Of a stretch of 64,000 nucleotides of DNA, positions 26,815 through 35,705 are shown piece by piece. This DNA is from Dysgonomonas sp. HDW5A (GTDB taxonomy: Bacteria; Bacteroidota; Bacteroidia; Bacteroidales; Dysgonomonadaceae): positions 1,302,001-1,366,000 of the forward strand of contig NZ_CP049857.1 of the NCBI RefSeq assembly GCF_011299555.1. The letters are read 5' to 3'. The notes beneath the pieces are model-generated. The model had not been told where the DNA came from. It searched no databases and saw nothing but the letters and a program-made list of their open reading frames with translations. The stretch's first letter is position 1; the number at the start of each line of letters is the position of its first letter. Position numbers and translations under genes: made by a program.

Positions 26815-29800
26815 TTAAAATTGAATTCCGACATTAAAACCAAAGTTTGCCACCGATGGTAAAGCTCCTCCTTCAATACCTTGCACATTCCCTGAACTTG
26901 TTGTTGCCATTTCGGGATCAAAGCTTTTATTATCCAAACCAAACATGGCAAGGTTACGTCCATAAGCAGAAACCTTCAGTGCTTTAATATACTTGGTTGA
27001 ACGAAGAGGTATATTATATCCGAGAGTTATTTCTCTTAGTTTAATAAAGTCGCTCTTAAATACGCTTTGCGCAGCAGGACCGCTATATATTGCTCCAGCC
27101 CATTCTTCGGCTTCAAGACGAGTCGTATTGGGGGTTCCATCAGCATGTACTCCTGATAATAAGACTCCTCCTCCATCTTCAACAGCATCACGTATTGGGT
27201 TTCCTAGTTCATTATTACCGACTGTACCTTCAAGCATTCCTGAGTACATCCCCCACATATATGAAGTAGAGAAATATTTTCCTCCAAACTGTGCATCAAA
27301 CAAAACGCTTAAATCGATGCCTTTATAAGAGAATGTGTTCGAAAATCCGACTAACGCTTTTGGATATACACTTCCCAATGGAACATTACCATCTGTAGCA
27401 GCATAAGTTCCATCTGCATTTATGATTTTGTTTCCATTATCATCATAAACATAATCGGTTCCCATGATAACACCATATCTGTCTCCGACAAGTGCTCCGA
27501 CTTCTACTTTGAAAGGTGCACTAGCCAATTTAAAGTAACCTTCTTTGCTATTACCTAATAATTCTTTCACTTTATTTCGATTAGCAGAAAGGGTTCCAAT
27601 AACAGTCCATTCAAAATCATTAGTTCTTACAGGTACACCTTTTAACATCAACTCAAACCCTTTATTGGTAATAGTACCACCATTAACCACCATAGAAGTA
27701 TAACCGGTTGCTCCGGATAATGATAAAGGAATGATCTGATCTTGCGTTTCAGAGTTATAATATGTAAAATCAACTCCTAAGCGATTTTTAAACATATTCA
27801 GCTCTAAACCAAACTCCACAGAGTATGTAGATTCGGGCTTCAGATCCATATTGTTCTTTTTATATGGTAAAGTATAAGCATGAGAACCATCAAAAGAGGT
27901 ATAAAATCTGTACGCATCATATACATTATAAGGATCTGTATCGCTACCTACTTTAGCCCAACCTAGACGTAGCTTTCCCAAATTCAACCAATCTTTTTTC
28001 AACAATTCCGAAAATAAAAGACTACCGGTAACCGAGGGATACAGATATGAGTTATTGCCTTTAGGCAGGGTCGAAGACCAATCATTACGAAGGGTTGCAT
28101 CTACGAAAGCAAAGCCTTTATACCCAAAAGATGCGCTAGCAAATACACTGTTTATAGATTTACAGCTCAAAAAATTAGTTGAAGTTGATGGACTTTTAGA
28201 GTTGTCCAGATTATAGAACTCGGGTAACACCAAACCGCCTACGCTTTCTCCTATCAGTCTTGTATATTTACGATACATTATATTACCTCCGGCATTTGCA
28301 TCTAAAGTCATATCCTCGTTCAATCTTTTAGAGAACATTAATAAAAACTCATGATTTATTTCATGTTGTTGCCTATGTGTTTCAGTATACGATGATAATT
28401 CCTGAGAATATACGGCATTACGCTCATATTGTTTATCACTAAAAAAGTCCAAATTAACTTTATATTGTGCTTTTAAGCTAGGTAGTATATTTATTTTGAT
28501 ACCGACATTACCATATAAACGATCACGTGTATCATTCTGATAGTTCATATAACGTGACCAATAGGGGTTATTAGAGTATTGTAGTGTCGGATCATCCCAT
28601 CCACCTCTATTCCATCCGGCTTGAGTTCCATCAGGGAATCGATAAAGATCTTTCAGTTCTTTCATATCCAACTGACGTTGTCCCCATTGGATAAATTTTT
28701 GCATTACGTTATTATCTCCATAACCTGTATCAGGGCGTCCTTTTGCTGCCTGATTCAAATAAGTTACATTCGTAAATAATTCGTAGTATTTACTGGCATT
28801 AATACTTCCGGCCACATTGAAGCTATTTTTATCCAAACTACTGTTAGGCATATATCCGCTCAATGTCATATTGGTATACGAAATACGAAGGCTTGTTTTA
28901 TCTGTCGATTGAGATAAGCTAATATTGTTGGTCAAAGACATTCCTGTTTCAAAAAAATCTTTAATATCATGCTTAGGAGTCACCCATGCCGATGTTGTTG
29001 GATCTCCGACTTTACCTCCGGCTTCCCATTTAGCCACATCATACCACGAAAGATATTGTATACTAGGATCGTACTTAGGCCCCCAACTTTCATCAATACT
29101 ATAATCAGGTACTAAATATGTCTTTCCATTAATCAGAGTAGGAGTAAGTTCATAACCTCCACCATATTGCTTTTGCATTTTAGGCAGTTTATTTACAACC
29201 TCAAATCCAACAGAGGAATTGACTGTTACACCTAAACCTTGGTTTTTTTCGCCTTTCTTAGTGGTAATCATAATCACACCATTAGCAGCACGAGATCCGT
29301 ACAAAGCCGATGCATTAGGCCCTTTTAATACCGAAATATTAGCTACATCATCAGGATTTATATCCTGAATTAAGTTACCATAATCATAACCTCCCGCACC
29401 ACGCTGAGTGTCGGTACTATTAAAATCTGTTCCTTCGATCGGAACTCCGTCTATTACAAACAAAGGCTGATTGTTTCCAGAAAGAGACTTGATACCACGA
29501 AGTAGTACCTTTGTAGAACCTCCCATATTACCTGTAGCTCCGGTTATCTGAAGACCGGCAACTTTTCCGGCCAAACCATTAATAGGGTTAGCTACTCCAC
29601 CACGCGACTTAATCAATTCGTCGGCTTTTACATCAGCGACAGCATATCCCAATGCTTTTTTCTCTCGGGAAATACCCATTGCTGTTACGACAACTTCATC
29701 CATTACTTTAGAATCATCTTCGAGTGTGATTCGCAAATCGGTTCCAACCGGAACCTCTTTTGCTTTCATCCCGATCAAAGACACTACTAAAGTTTTTCTA

Positions 29801-29997
29801 TCAGATGGGATATTCAATGAGAACTTACCATCAACATCGGTAACTGTACCAACCATACTTCCTTTAGCCACCACTGAAGCCCCTATTACAGGTTCGCCAG
29901 TGTCATCTATAACTACACCGGACACTCGCGTAGTTTGAGCTAGAGATAACCCCACGCTTGCCACTATACAAGCAAAAATCATCATTAATCTTCTCAT
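26815..29997 (-). CDS. SusC/RagA-family TonB-linked outer-membrane transporter
   Basis: The ATG at 29997 (MRRLMMIFACIV) is chosen because a signal peptide ending SLAQ follows; an upstream ATG at 30021 would add eight residues. About 1060 residues. They comprise a CarboxypepD_reg-like domain (VSGVVIDDTGEPVIGASVV), the DEVVVTAMGI TonB-box region, a plug domain (PLFVIDGVPIEGTDF, SALYGSRAANGVIMITTKKG) and a 22-strand barrel ending in NFGFNVGIQF with the terminal aromatic. It imports a ligand handed over by the SusD encoded next. Promoter boxes lie at 30073-30102. Confidence 0.95.
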   Translation of the reverse strand: MRRLMMIFACIVASVGLSLAQTTRVSGVVIDDTGEPVIGASVVAKGSMVGTVTDVDGKFSLNIPSDRKTLVVSLIGMKAKEVPVGTDLRITLEDDSKVMDEVVVTAMGISREKKALGYAVADVKADELIKSRGGVANPINGLAGKVAGLQITGATGNMGGSTKVLLRGIKSLSGNNQPLFVIDGVPIEGTDFNSTDTQRGAGGYDYGNLIQDINPDDVANISVLKGPNASALYGSRAANGVIMITTKKGEKNQGLGVTVNSSVGFEVVNKLPKMQKQYGGGYELTPTLINGKTYLVPDYSIDESWGPKYDPSIQYLSWYDVAKWEAGGKVGDPTTSAWVTPKHDIKDFFETGMSLTNNISLSQSTDKTSLRISYTNMTLSGYMPNSSLDKNSFNVAGSINASKYYELFTNVTYLNQAAKGRPDTGYGDNNVMQKFIQWGQRQLDMKELKDLYRFPDGTQAGWNRGGWDDPTLQYSNNPYWSRYMNYQNDTRDRLYGNVGIKINILPSLKAQYKVNLDFFSDKQYERNAVYSQELSSYTETHRQQHEINHEFLLMFSKRLNEDMTLDANAGGNIMYRKYTRLIGESVGGLVLPEFYNLDNSKSPSTSTNFLSCKSINSVFASASFGYKGFAFVDATLRNDWSSTLPKGNNSYLYPSVTGSLLFSELLKKDWLNLGKLRLGWAKVGSDTDPYNVYDAYRFYTSFDGSHAYTLPYKKNNMDLKPESTYSVEFGLELNMFKNRLGVDFTYYNSETQDQIIPLSLSGATGYTSMVVNGGTITNKGFELMLKGVPVRTNDFEWTVIGTLSANRNKVKELLGNSKEGYFKLASAPFKVEVGALVGDRYGVIMGTDYVYDDNGNKIINADGTYAATDGNVPLGSVYPKALVGFSNTFSYKGIDLSVLFDAQFGGKYFSTSYMWGMYSGMLEGTVGNNELGNPIRDAVEDGGGVLLSGVHADGTPNTTRLEAEEWAGAIYSGPAAQSVFKSDFIKLREITLGYNIPLRSTKYIKALKVSAYGRNLAMFGLDNKSFDPEMATTSSGNVQGIEGGALPSVANFGFNVGIQF

Positions 29998-30072
29998 AAA
30001 TACCTCTTTTATTAAACTCAATTTGATAAAAAAACTTAAACCAGAACTGAAACAACTTTAAATAATATGTCG

Positions 30073-30102
30073 CAAATGTATTAAGATATTTTATATATCA
30101 AA
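30073..30102 (-). promoter_or_regulatory. Probable susC promoter
   Basis: Minus strand: TTTG (30102-30099), 18-base spacer, TACATTTG (30080-30073). Good Bacteroidetes spacing; leader of about 70 bases to 29997. Confidence 0.65.
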
Positions 30103-30437
30103 ACATATATCCAGAAAATATCAAATTTAAATATCAATTGTAAACAATTATCATCTATAAGAAGTCAAATAAACACAAAATACAACAAATTAAAACACAT
30201 ATGGAACGACCAAATTAAAACACGAGAAAATCTGAAGGAAACAAAAAATCAACATATTTTTTACAAAATATGTCAACTGTCGATATTTAGCATACAAAAT
30301 ATCAAAACCAATATTATTTCAAGAAAAGAGAATAGTGGAGATTATACAATTAGAAAAAAGTAATTCTGAAAGAAAAAAAATAATATAAATAACAAAATGA
30401 ACCTTTTGACATCTCTTATCCATCAATAAAGACACAA
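30103..30437. other. AT-rich non-coding stretch upstream of susC
   Basis: About 335 bases of very AT-rich sequence between the susC promoter and the trxB terminator. No ORF, RNA gene or clear repeat seen. Confidence 0.4.
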
Positions 30438-30471
30438 AAAAAGGGAGCTGACTAAAGTCAGCTCCCTTTTT
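30438..30471. terminator. Terminator after trxB
   Basis: AAAAAGGGAGCTGACT, AA loop, exact complement ending TTTTT. A/T runs on both sides suit either direction. Confidence 0.88.
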
Positions 30472-30488
30472 AACGATATATAATACTT

Positions 30489-31421
30489 TTAATCTGCTAA
30501 ATACCTCTCAGCTTCTATTGCAGCCTGACAGCCTGTTCCTGCAGCTGTAACAGCCTGACGATAAACCGGATCCGCCACATCACCTGCAGCAAATACTCCG
30601 GGAATATTAGTTTTCGGACTATCAGGTATTCTTTTTATATAACCTGTTTCGTCTAAATCTAATTGACCGGCAAAAATATCAGTATTGGGCTTATGTCCAA
30701 TTGCCAGGAAGAATCCATCAATATTAATATCAAATTTTTCTTCATTAGCCTCACCCAAATGCTTTACCAGATGAGCTCCCTCAACTCCATTCTCTCCAAA
30801 AAGACCTAATGTGTTTGTATTAAACAAAATTTCAATCTTTTCATTTTTCATCACCCGATCCTGCATCACCTTAGATGCTCTAAGCTGAGGTTTACGGACA
30901 ATAAGGTACACTTTACTAGCCAATCCTGACAAATAGATTGCTTCTTCGCAGGCAGTATCTCCACCACCTACTACTCCTACAACTTTCTTGCGATAGAAGA
31001 ATCCATCACAGGTAGCACAGGCCGAAACCCCCATGCCTGCATATTTAGCCTCATCGGGTATACCTAAATATTTTGCGGTTGCTCCCGTCGATATAATTAC
31101 CGTATCTGCTTCAATTTCGGTTTTACCATCTACAGTAATTTTTTTAGGTGTTGATTTCAAATCAGCAGCAGTGACTATTCCTGTACGAATATCGGCTCCG
31201 TAACGAGATGCCTGCTTTTTCAAGTCATCCATCAATTCAGTTCCGGTAACACCCTCAGGGTATCCCGGAAAATTCTCAATTTCAGTAGTAGTCGTTAATT
31301 GACCTCCGGGCTGTATACCCTCATACAACACAGGAGCTAGATTTGCTCTCGAAGCATAAATCGCAGCAGTATACCCTGCTGGGCCCGACCCTATAATAAG
31401 GCAACGTACTCTTTCACTCAT
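30489..31421 (-). CDS. trxB: Thioredoxin-disulfide reductase
   Basis: NADPH-dependent flavoenzyme that reduces thioredoxin. About 310 residues from the ATG at 31421 (MSERVRC); the longer reading frame from 31463 would begin inside the promoter box, so it is rejected. The FAD site GSGPAGYTAAIYASRAN is near the start. The redox pair is CATCDG (about 134-139). The NADPH fold GGGDTACEEAIYLSGLA follows, and the second FAD motif VFAAGDVADP is near the C-terminus. It precedes a terminator. The gene lies after lolA, a common Bacteroidales order. Confidence 0.97.
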   Translation of the reverse strand: MSERVRCLIIGSGPAGYTAAIYASRANLAPVLYEGIQPGGQLTTTTEIENFPGYPEGVTGTELMDDLKKQASRYGADIRTGIVTAADLKSTPKKITVDGKTEIEADTVIISTGATAKYLGIPDEAKYAGMGVSACATCDGFFYRKKVVGVVGGGDTACEEAIYLSGLASKVYLIVRKPQLRASKVMQDRVMKNEKIEILFNTNTLGLFGENGVEGAHLVKHLGEANEEKFDINIDGFFLAIGHKPNTDIFAGQLDLDETGYIKRIPDSPKTNIPGVFAAGDVADPVYRQAVTAAGTGCQAAIEAERYLAD

Positions 31422-31460
31422 AACAGTTATATTTTTATTTGATAATTTCAATATTAAAAA

Positions 31461-31490
31461 CAAAGATATAGATAAATACTATAAGACAAA
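31461..31490 (-). promoter_or_regulatory. Probable trxB promoter
   Basis: Minus strand: TTTG (31490-31487), 18-base spacer, TATCTTTG (31468-31461). Places the start of transcription near 31454 and supports translation from 31421. Confidence 0.7.
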
Positions 31491-31549
31491 AGACTAATCA
31501 TTTCTTATTTTCTATAGAAACATAGGCTAAATCTATATCATTTTATCGG

Positions 31550-32185
31550 TTAACGCAGATCGATAACCTCAACTCCCGGATATTCTTTTTTATTAAAAAT
31601 AAATATATTGTCCGCCAAATTCACCCCTGTCTGAATCTTATTTATTATCAAATGATTATCCACACCGTCTTTCCCGTATGTGCTCACAGAGGTAAATATA
31701 TTGGTTGCCTTATCTATGGTCACAATCATTTTTGAAAATTCCGTCTTTTTACCCAAAGGAATCATCTCAACAATATATACAGTCTTAGTCTTCTCCTTCT
31801 TTTCCCCTTTATAATTTAGCTTAAATCCGGTTTTATATAAACTAAGCAAAACTGAGGGACTAACTCCTGCCAACTCTTCTCCCGTAGGGTTACTGACATT
31901 CACCTCATCACTTCCTTTGGCATATACCCATTGAGTCTTACCATCGAACCATGTAATTCCATCGGGCACATCTATCTTAAACTTATTTCCTTTAAGGTAT
32001 GCTTTTCCATCTTGACTATAGACCGTCTTTCCTTTTACATCTTCAGTGTTAACCGTAAAAGACGCAGTAATACCACCCGCCTTATTATAAGCCAGATTTG
32101 CCTTATCTAATATATCTTTAGCATTTTGAGCACTTAAACCAAAAACACATAAAAGGAAAACAAGTATTGATATATTTTTTTTCAT
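31550..32185 (-). CDS. LolA-like periplasmic lipoprotein carrier
   Basis: A 211-residue secreted protein with signal peptide (about 1-19, ending LSAQ). It shows the LolA-like half-barrel pattern: KAYLKGNKFKIDVPDGITWF and GKTQWVYAKGSDEVNV near residues 66-100, then GLSLYKTGFKLNYKG-like and VEMIPLGKKTEFSKMIVTID segments. LolA shuttles lipoproteins from the inner to the outer membrane. Bacteroidetes members are divergent, so the assignment rests on fold pattern and on the ftsK-lolA-trxB context. A TAAATTTG box lies about 105 bases upstream, past the mutarotase gene. Confidence 0.83.
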   Translation of the reverse strand: MKKNISILVFLLCVFGLSAQNAKDILDKANLAYNKAGGITASFTVNTEDVKGKTVYSQDGKAYLKGNKFKIDVPDGITWFDGKTQWVYAKGSDEVNVSNPTGEELAGVSPSVLLSLYKTGFKLNYKGEKKEKTKTVYIVEMIPLGKKTEFSKMIVTIDKATNIFTSVSTYGKDGVDNHLIINKIQTGVNLADNIFIFNKKEYPGVEVIDLR

Positions 32186-32289
32186 AATAATCTGTATATT
32201 TCTTTAATTAGACTAGTCTTGAAACGAAAAGTTTAATCGTATATTAAGTGAACAAATAGTTCTGTAAGCTCAGCTTCACTTAAGACATT

Positions 32290-32297
32290 CAAATTTA
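32290..32297 (-). promoter_or_regulatory. Possible lolA promoter -7 box
   Basis: TAAATTTG on the minus strand, just after the mutarotase stop codon and about 105 bases before lolA. Confidence 0.4.
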
Positions 32298-32301
32298 TCA
32301 T

Positions 32302-32721
32302 TTATTTTACCTTTAGGCAATCTTCTAAAGAAAAAATTCGCTCCATCAATTGCCACTTCTCATCTGATGTACCGCCATTCTCTACATCTTGAAATTGCGA
32401 CATAAATTCTTCCCATTCAGCCTGTCGGTCATAAGATGCCAATCGACCAAATGCCTCATCCCAATTAAAATCCAACGGCGTTTCAACAATCATCACCTCT
32501 ATATTGCCAATCAGATAAATCTCCATATCCAAAATCCCGGCCTTTCTGATCCCCTCGGGAATTTCCGGCCATATATTTTGACTTTCATGCCAATACTTAT
32601 ACTGCTCGACTTTATCTCCGTCTAATTTTAATTTCAAAAACTGACAATAACGTTTCGTCTGAGTCAAATAAGACTCTCTTATATATCCCGATTTAAGATT
32701 TTCCATCAGCTGCCTTTTCAT
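32302..32721 (-). CDS. L-rhamnose mutarotase-family protein (RhaM-like)
   Basis: A 139-residue protein of the ferredoxin-like mutarotase family (RhaM/DUF718), which interconverts sugar anomers. Typical segments are RYCQFLKLKLDGDKVEQYKY, the WHESQNIWPEIPEGIRKAGI stretch with the conserved His and Trp-Pro-Glu, LDMEIYLIGN, and the C-terminal KWQLMERIFSL. An alternative Met lies at 32706. No rhamnose or fucose catabolic gene is nearby; instead it sits 12 bases after ftsK and before lolA. The sugar is unknown. Confidence 0.88.
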   Translation of the reverse strand: MKRQLMENLKSGYIRESYLTQTKRYCQFLKLKLDGDKVEQYKYWHESQNIWPEIPEGIRKAGILDMEIYLIGNIEVMIVETPLDFNWDEAFGRLASYDRQAEWEEFMSQFQDVENGGTSDEKWQLMERIFSLEDCLKVK

Positions 32722-32733
32722 ATTAATAACCTA

Positions 32734-35268
32734 TCAGATAGAACTCAATTTTTGCTCGAGACTATACTCATCCATAATCAGGACTTCACGAGGTTTGCTA
32801 CCCTGAGTTCCACCAACAATTCCGGCCGCTTCCAGTTGATCCATCAATCGTCCCGCACGATTATACCCTATAGAAAATTTACGTTGAATAAGCGATGTCG
32901 ATCCCTGCTGATGTACAACAATCAAGCGAGCAGCTTCTTCAAACAAAGGATCTTTATCACTCAAATCAACAGAGCCAACTTTATCATCACTGCCTCCGTC
33001 ACCCACAAATTCGGGTAACTCAAACGCATGAGAGTACCCCTGTTGCTTTCCTATATATTGTGTTATTTCCTCCACTTCAGGAGTATCCACAAAAGCACAT
33101 TGAATACGCACTAAATCACTCCCTTGCGAGAACAGCATATCTCCCCGACCAATCAATTGGTTTGCTCCCGACATATCTAATATGGTACGGGAATCTATTT
33201 GAGATGTTACCCGGAAAGCCATACGTGCAGGGAAGTTCGCTTTAATTGTTCCCGTTATAATATTGGTTGTAGGGCGTTGAGTAGCAATGATCATATGCAT
33301 ACCCACCGCACGAGCCTTTTGGGCAATACGTGCAATAGGCATCTCAATTTCTTTACCTGCGGTCATTATCAAGTCTCCAAACTCATCTATAATAACTACG
33401 ATATAGGGAAGAAAACGATGCCCTTTTGCAGGACTTAATCTACGCTTTCTGAACTTCTCGTTATATTCTTTAATCGTTCTAACACTGGCAGCCATCAACA
33501 ACTCATACCTGTCATCCATCTCTTTTGTCAGAGAATTCAAAGTTTGAGTTACCTTACTTACATCTGTAATAATAGCTTTCTCTGCATCAGGCAGCTTTGC
33601 CAGATAATGCTTCTCAATAGTAGAGTAAATATTAAACTCAACCATTTTAGGGTCTACCAATACCATTTTCATTTCTGCCGGATGCTTTTTATACAAAAGC
33701 GATGTGATAATTGCATTTAATCCTACAGATTTTCCTTGACCCGTTGCCCCTGCAACTAACAGGTGAGGCATTTTACAGAGGTCAAACATGAAAATTTCAT
33801 TGGTGATAGTTTTACCCAAAGCTACGGGCAAATCGTAATTACATTCCTGAAAACGCTTCGAAGCAATAACCGATTGCATAGATACAATCTGAGGATCTTT
33901 GTTGGGCACCTCAATTCCAATCGTACCTTTACCTGGCATAGGCGCAATAATACGAATGCCCAAAGCTGATAAACTAAGAGCAATATCATCTTCCAGATTT
34001 CGAATTTTAGAAATACGAACCCCCGCCTGCGGTACAATTTCATAAAGAGTAATAGTGGGACCTACTGTTGCTTTTATCGAAGTTATTTCGATACCATAAT
34101 TTCGAAGGGTATTTATAATCTTATCCTTATTGGCTTTTTGCTCAGCCATATCAACACCTTTCCCTGTATTGTCATAAACTTTTAATAAGTCAGAAGAAGG
34201 AAAGTGAAAATTAGATAGATCTTTTGTTGGATCGTAATCCTCCATCTCGTCCACATCCGAAGCCGTAAGCTCCCGTTCTTCCGGGTTTATGACAGACTGC
34301 AATGGAGTCGGAGATGGGTTTCTTCTTTCTTGATACGCTTCCTCCTGTGGAATAACCACCTCAAAATCATCTTCTACATCAATAGACCGCGAAGGCTTAT
34401 TAATTACAAGCTTAGTCCTAATTGGCTCATTATAAACTTGAGTAACCGGCTCCGGCTGTAGTTCATTATTTACAGGAAGCAGATTATCATTTAATAAATT
34501 ACCCTCATCAGTGTCTGTTTCTTTTTTCTTCCTCCTAAACCAATTAAATATTTTACTCAAAACTGAGTTCTTTTCTATAATTTCATTATCCTCTTCCTCC
34601 TCTTCCAAATCGACATCAGTATCGTCATATTTAGGTTCACCATTAGAACCGGGAAAGAGGTTTTTGAAAAAGCCGACTGAGGTTTGCTTCGTTATTATAA
34701 TAAATACTACAAGTAACAATATAATAATCAATGTAACACCAATACCTCCTAAAGCCGTTTCGAGCAATTGCTCCAATACCGAACCATGGCTTCCACCCCA
34801 AATTATATGACTATTCGGAAAAATCTTAGTCAAAACAAACGAACTGAAAATCGATCCCCAAATTAAAATAAAGGAACATAGAATAAATGCTCGAAGAATT
34901 GAAATTGTTTTTATTCCAATTAAACGAACCCCTATCAATCCAATAAAAATTGGTATCACAATAGAGAATACCCCACAGTATTTATTGATAAGAGCTTCTG
35001 CAACAAAAGCCCCTCCTACTCCAGTCCAATTACTTATATCTTGCTTATGGATTATCAGATCCAGAAAATATTTATTGGCAACTTTACTTTGATCGGCTGC
35101 ACCGGTAAAGAAAAAAGAAATCATCCCAATAAGCATAAATAATGCAATAAAGATCACACAAACCCCAATAAGGAAGTGTCCTCTTTCGCTACGCAGAAAA
35201 CGAAGCACACTGGATGCCGTTTTCTCACTCTTTTTTTTCTTTTTACTCTTTTTAGCAGGCATATACAA
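32734..35268 (-). CDS. ftsK: DNA translocase FtsK/SpoIIIE
   Basis: Septal DNA pump that clears and aligns chromosome termini at division. The 844-residue protein has four or five N-terminal membrane helices (about 28-215), a charged acidic linker (DDTDVDLEEEEEDNE near 225-240), and the RecA-like motor. Walker A is GATGQGKS and Walker B is VVIIDEFGDL; RPTTNIITGTIKANFPARMA is characteristic. The C-terminal winged-helix gamma domain (DPLFEEAARLIVVHQQGSTS to the end) reads orienting DNA sequences. Promoter boxes are at 35284-35314, divergent from the next susC. Confidence 0.97.
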   Translation of the reverse strand: MYMPAKKSKKKKKSEKTASSVLRFLRSERGHFLIGVCVIFIALFMLIGMISFFFTGAADQSKVANKYFLDLIIHKQDISNWTGVGGAFVAEALINKYCGVFSIVIPIFIGLIGVRLIGIKTISILRAFILCSFILIWGSIFSSFVLTKIFPNSHIIWGGSHGSVLEQLLETALGGIGVTLIIILLLVVFIIITKQTSVGFFKNLFPGSNGEPKYDDTDVDLEEEEEDNEIIEKNSVLSKIFNWFRRKKKETDTDEGNLLNDNLLPVNNELQPEPVTQVYNEPIRTKLVINKPSRSIDVEDDFEVVIPQEEAYQERRNPSPTPLQSVINPEERELTASDVDEMEDYDPTKDLSNFHFPSSDLLKVYDNTGKGVDMAEQKANKDKIINTLRNYGIEITSIKATVGPTITLYEIVPQAGVRISKIRNLEDDIALSLSALGIRIIAPMPGKGTIGIEVPNKDPQIVSMQSVIASKRFQECNYDLPVALGKTITNEIFMFDLCKMPHLLVAGATGQGKSVGLNAIITSLLYKKHPAEMKMVLVDPKMVEFNIYSTIEKHYLAKLPDAEKAIITDVSKVTQTLNSLTKEMDDRYELLMAASVRTIKEYNEKFRKRRLSPAKGHRFLPYIVVIIDEFGDLIMTAGKEIEMPIARIAQKARAVGMHMIIATQRPTTNIITGTIKANFPARMAFRVTSQIDSRTILDMSGANQLIGRGDMLFSQGSDLVRIQCAFVDTPEVEEITQYIGKQQGYSHAFELPEFVGDGGSDDKVGSVDLSDKDPLFEEAARLIVVHQQGSTSLIQRKFSIGYNRAGRLMDQLEAAGIVGGTQGSKPREVLIMDEYSLEQKLSSI

Positions 35269-35283
35269 TTCTTAAATTAGAAA

Positions 35284-35314
35284 CAAAGATACATTTTTTC
35301 ATTGTAGAATCAAT
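35284..35314 (-). promoter_or_regulatory. Probable ftsK promoter
   Basis: Minus strand: ATTG (35314-35311), 19-base spacer, TATCTTTG (35291-35284), 16 bases before the ftsK start codon. Confidence 0.6.
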
Positions 35315-35538
35315 ATACATCAATCGGACTGTATTTGATAAAAAAAATGAATTATACAATTGCTTAATAATTCCTCACAAGTCCCTCATTTTCTATGTTT
35401 AATAACATACATAGCGGAAGAAACGGCACAAACGAAGCATCTAAAAATAACCTAACGCACTCTAGAACAATACAATAAATCACAAATATTAACATTCGAA
35501 ACTTAATTCGAGCCTGAATGTTAATTAACAATTCTTTT
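35315..35538. other. Non-coding divergent region between ftsK and susC
   Basis: AT-rich; no ORF or hairpin of note beyond the promoter boxes annotated on each side. Confidence 0.4.
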
Positions 35539-35569
35539 TTTGTAAAAGATCATAAGGTACATAGATTTG
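35539..35569 (+). promoter_or_regulatory. Probable promoter of the 35.7-40.5 kb SusCD operon
   Basis: TTTG (35539-35542), 19-base spacer, TAGATTTG (35562-35569). Near-ideal spacing; leader of about 130 bases to 35706. Confidence 0.7.
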
Positions 35570-35705
35570 TTGCAAAGAAATTAAATAGTAGTTAAATAAC
35601 TCAATAATACCAAGAATTAAACAACCACTATATTACTATAAAACAACATTTTAAACAATACTAAAATAATCTTTGATTTATATATTTTCACTAAAAAGCG
35701 GCGTT

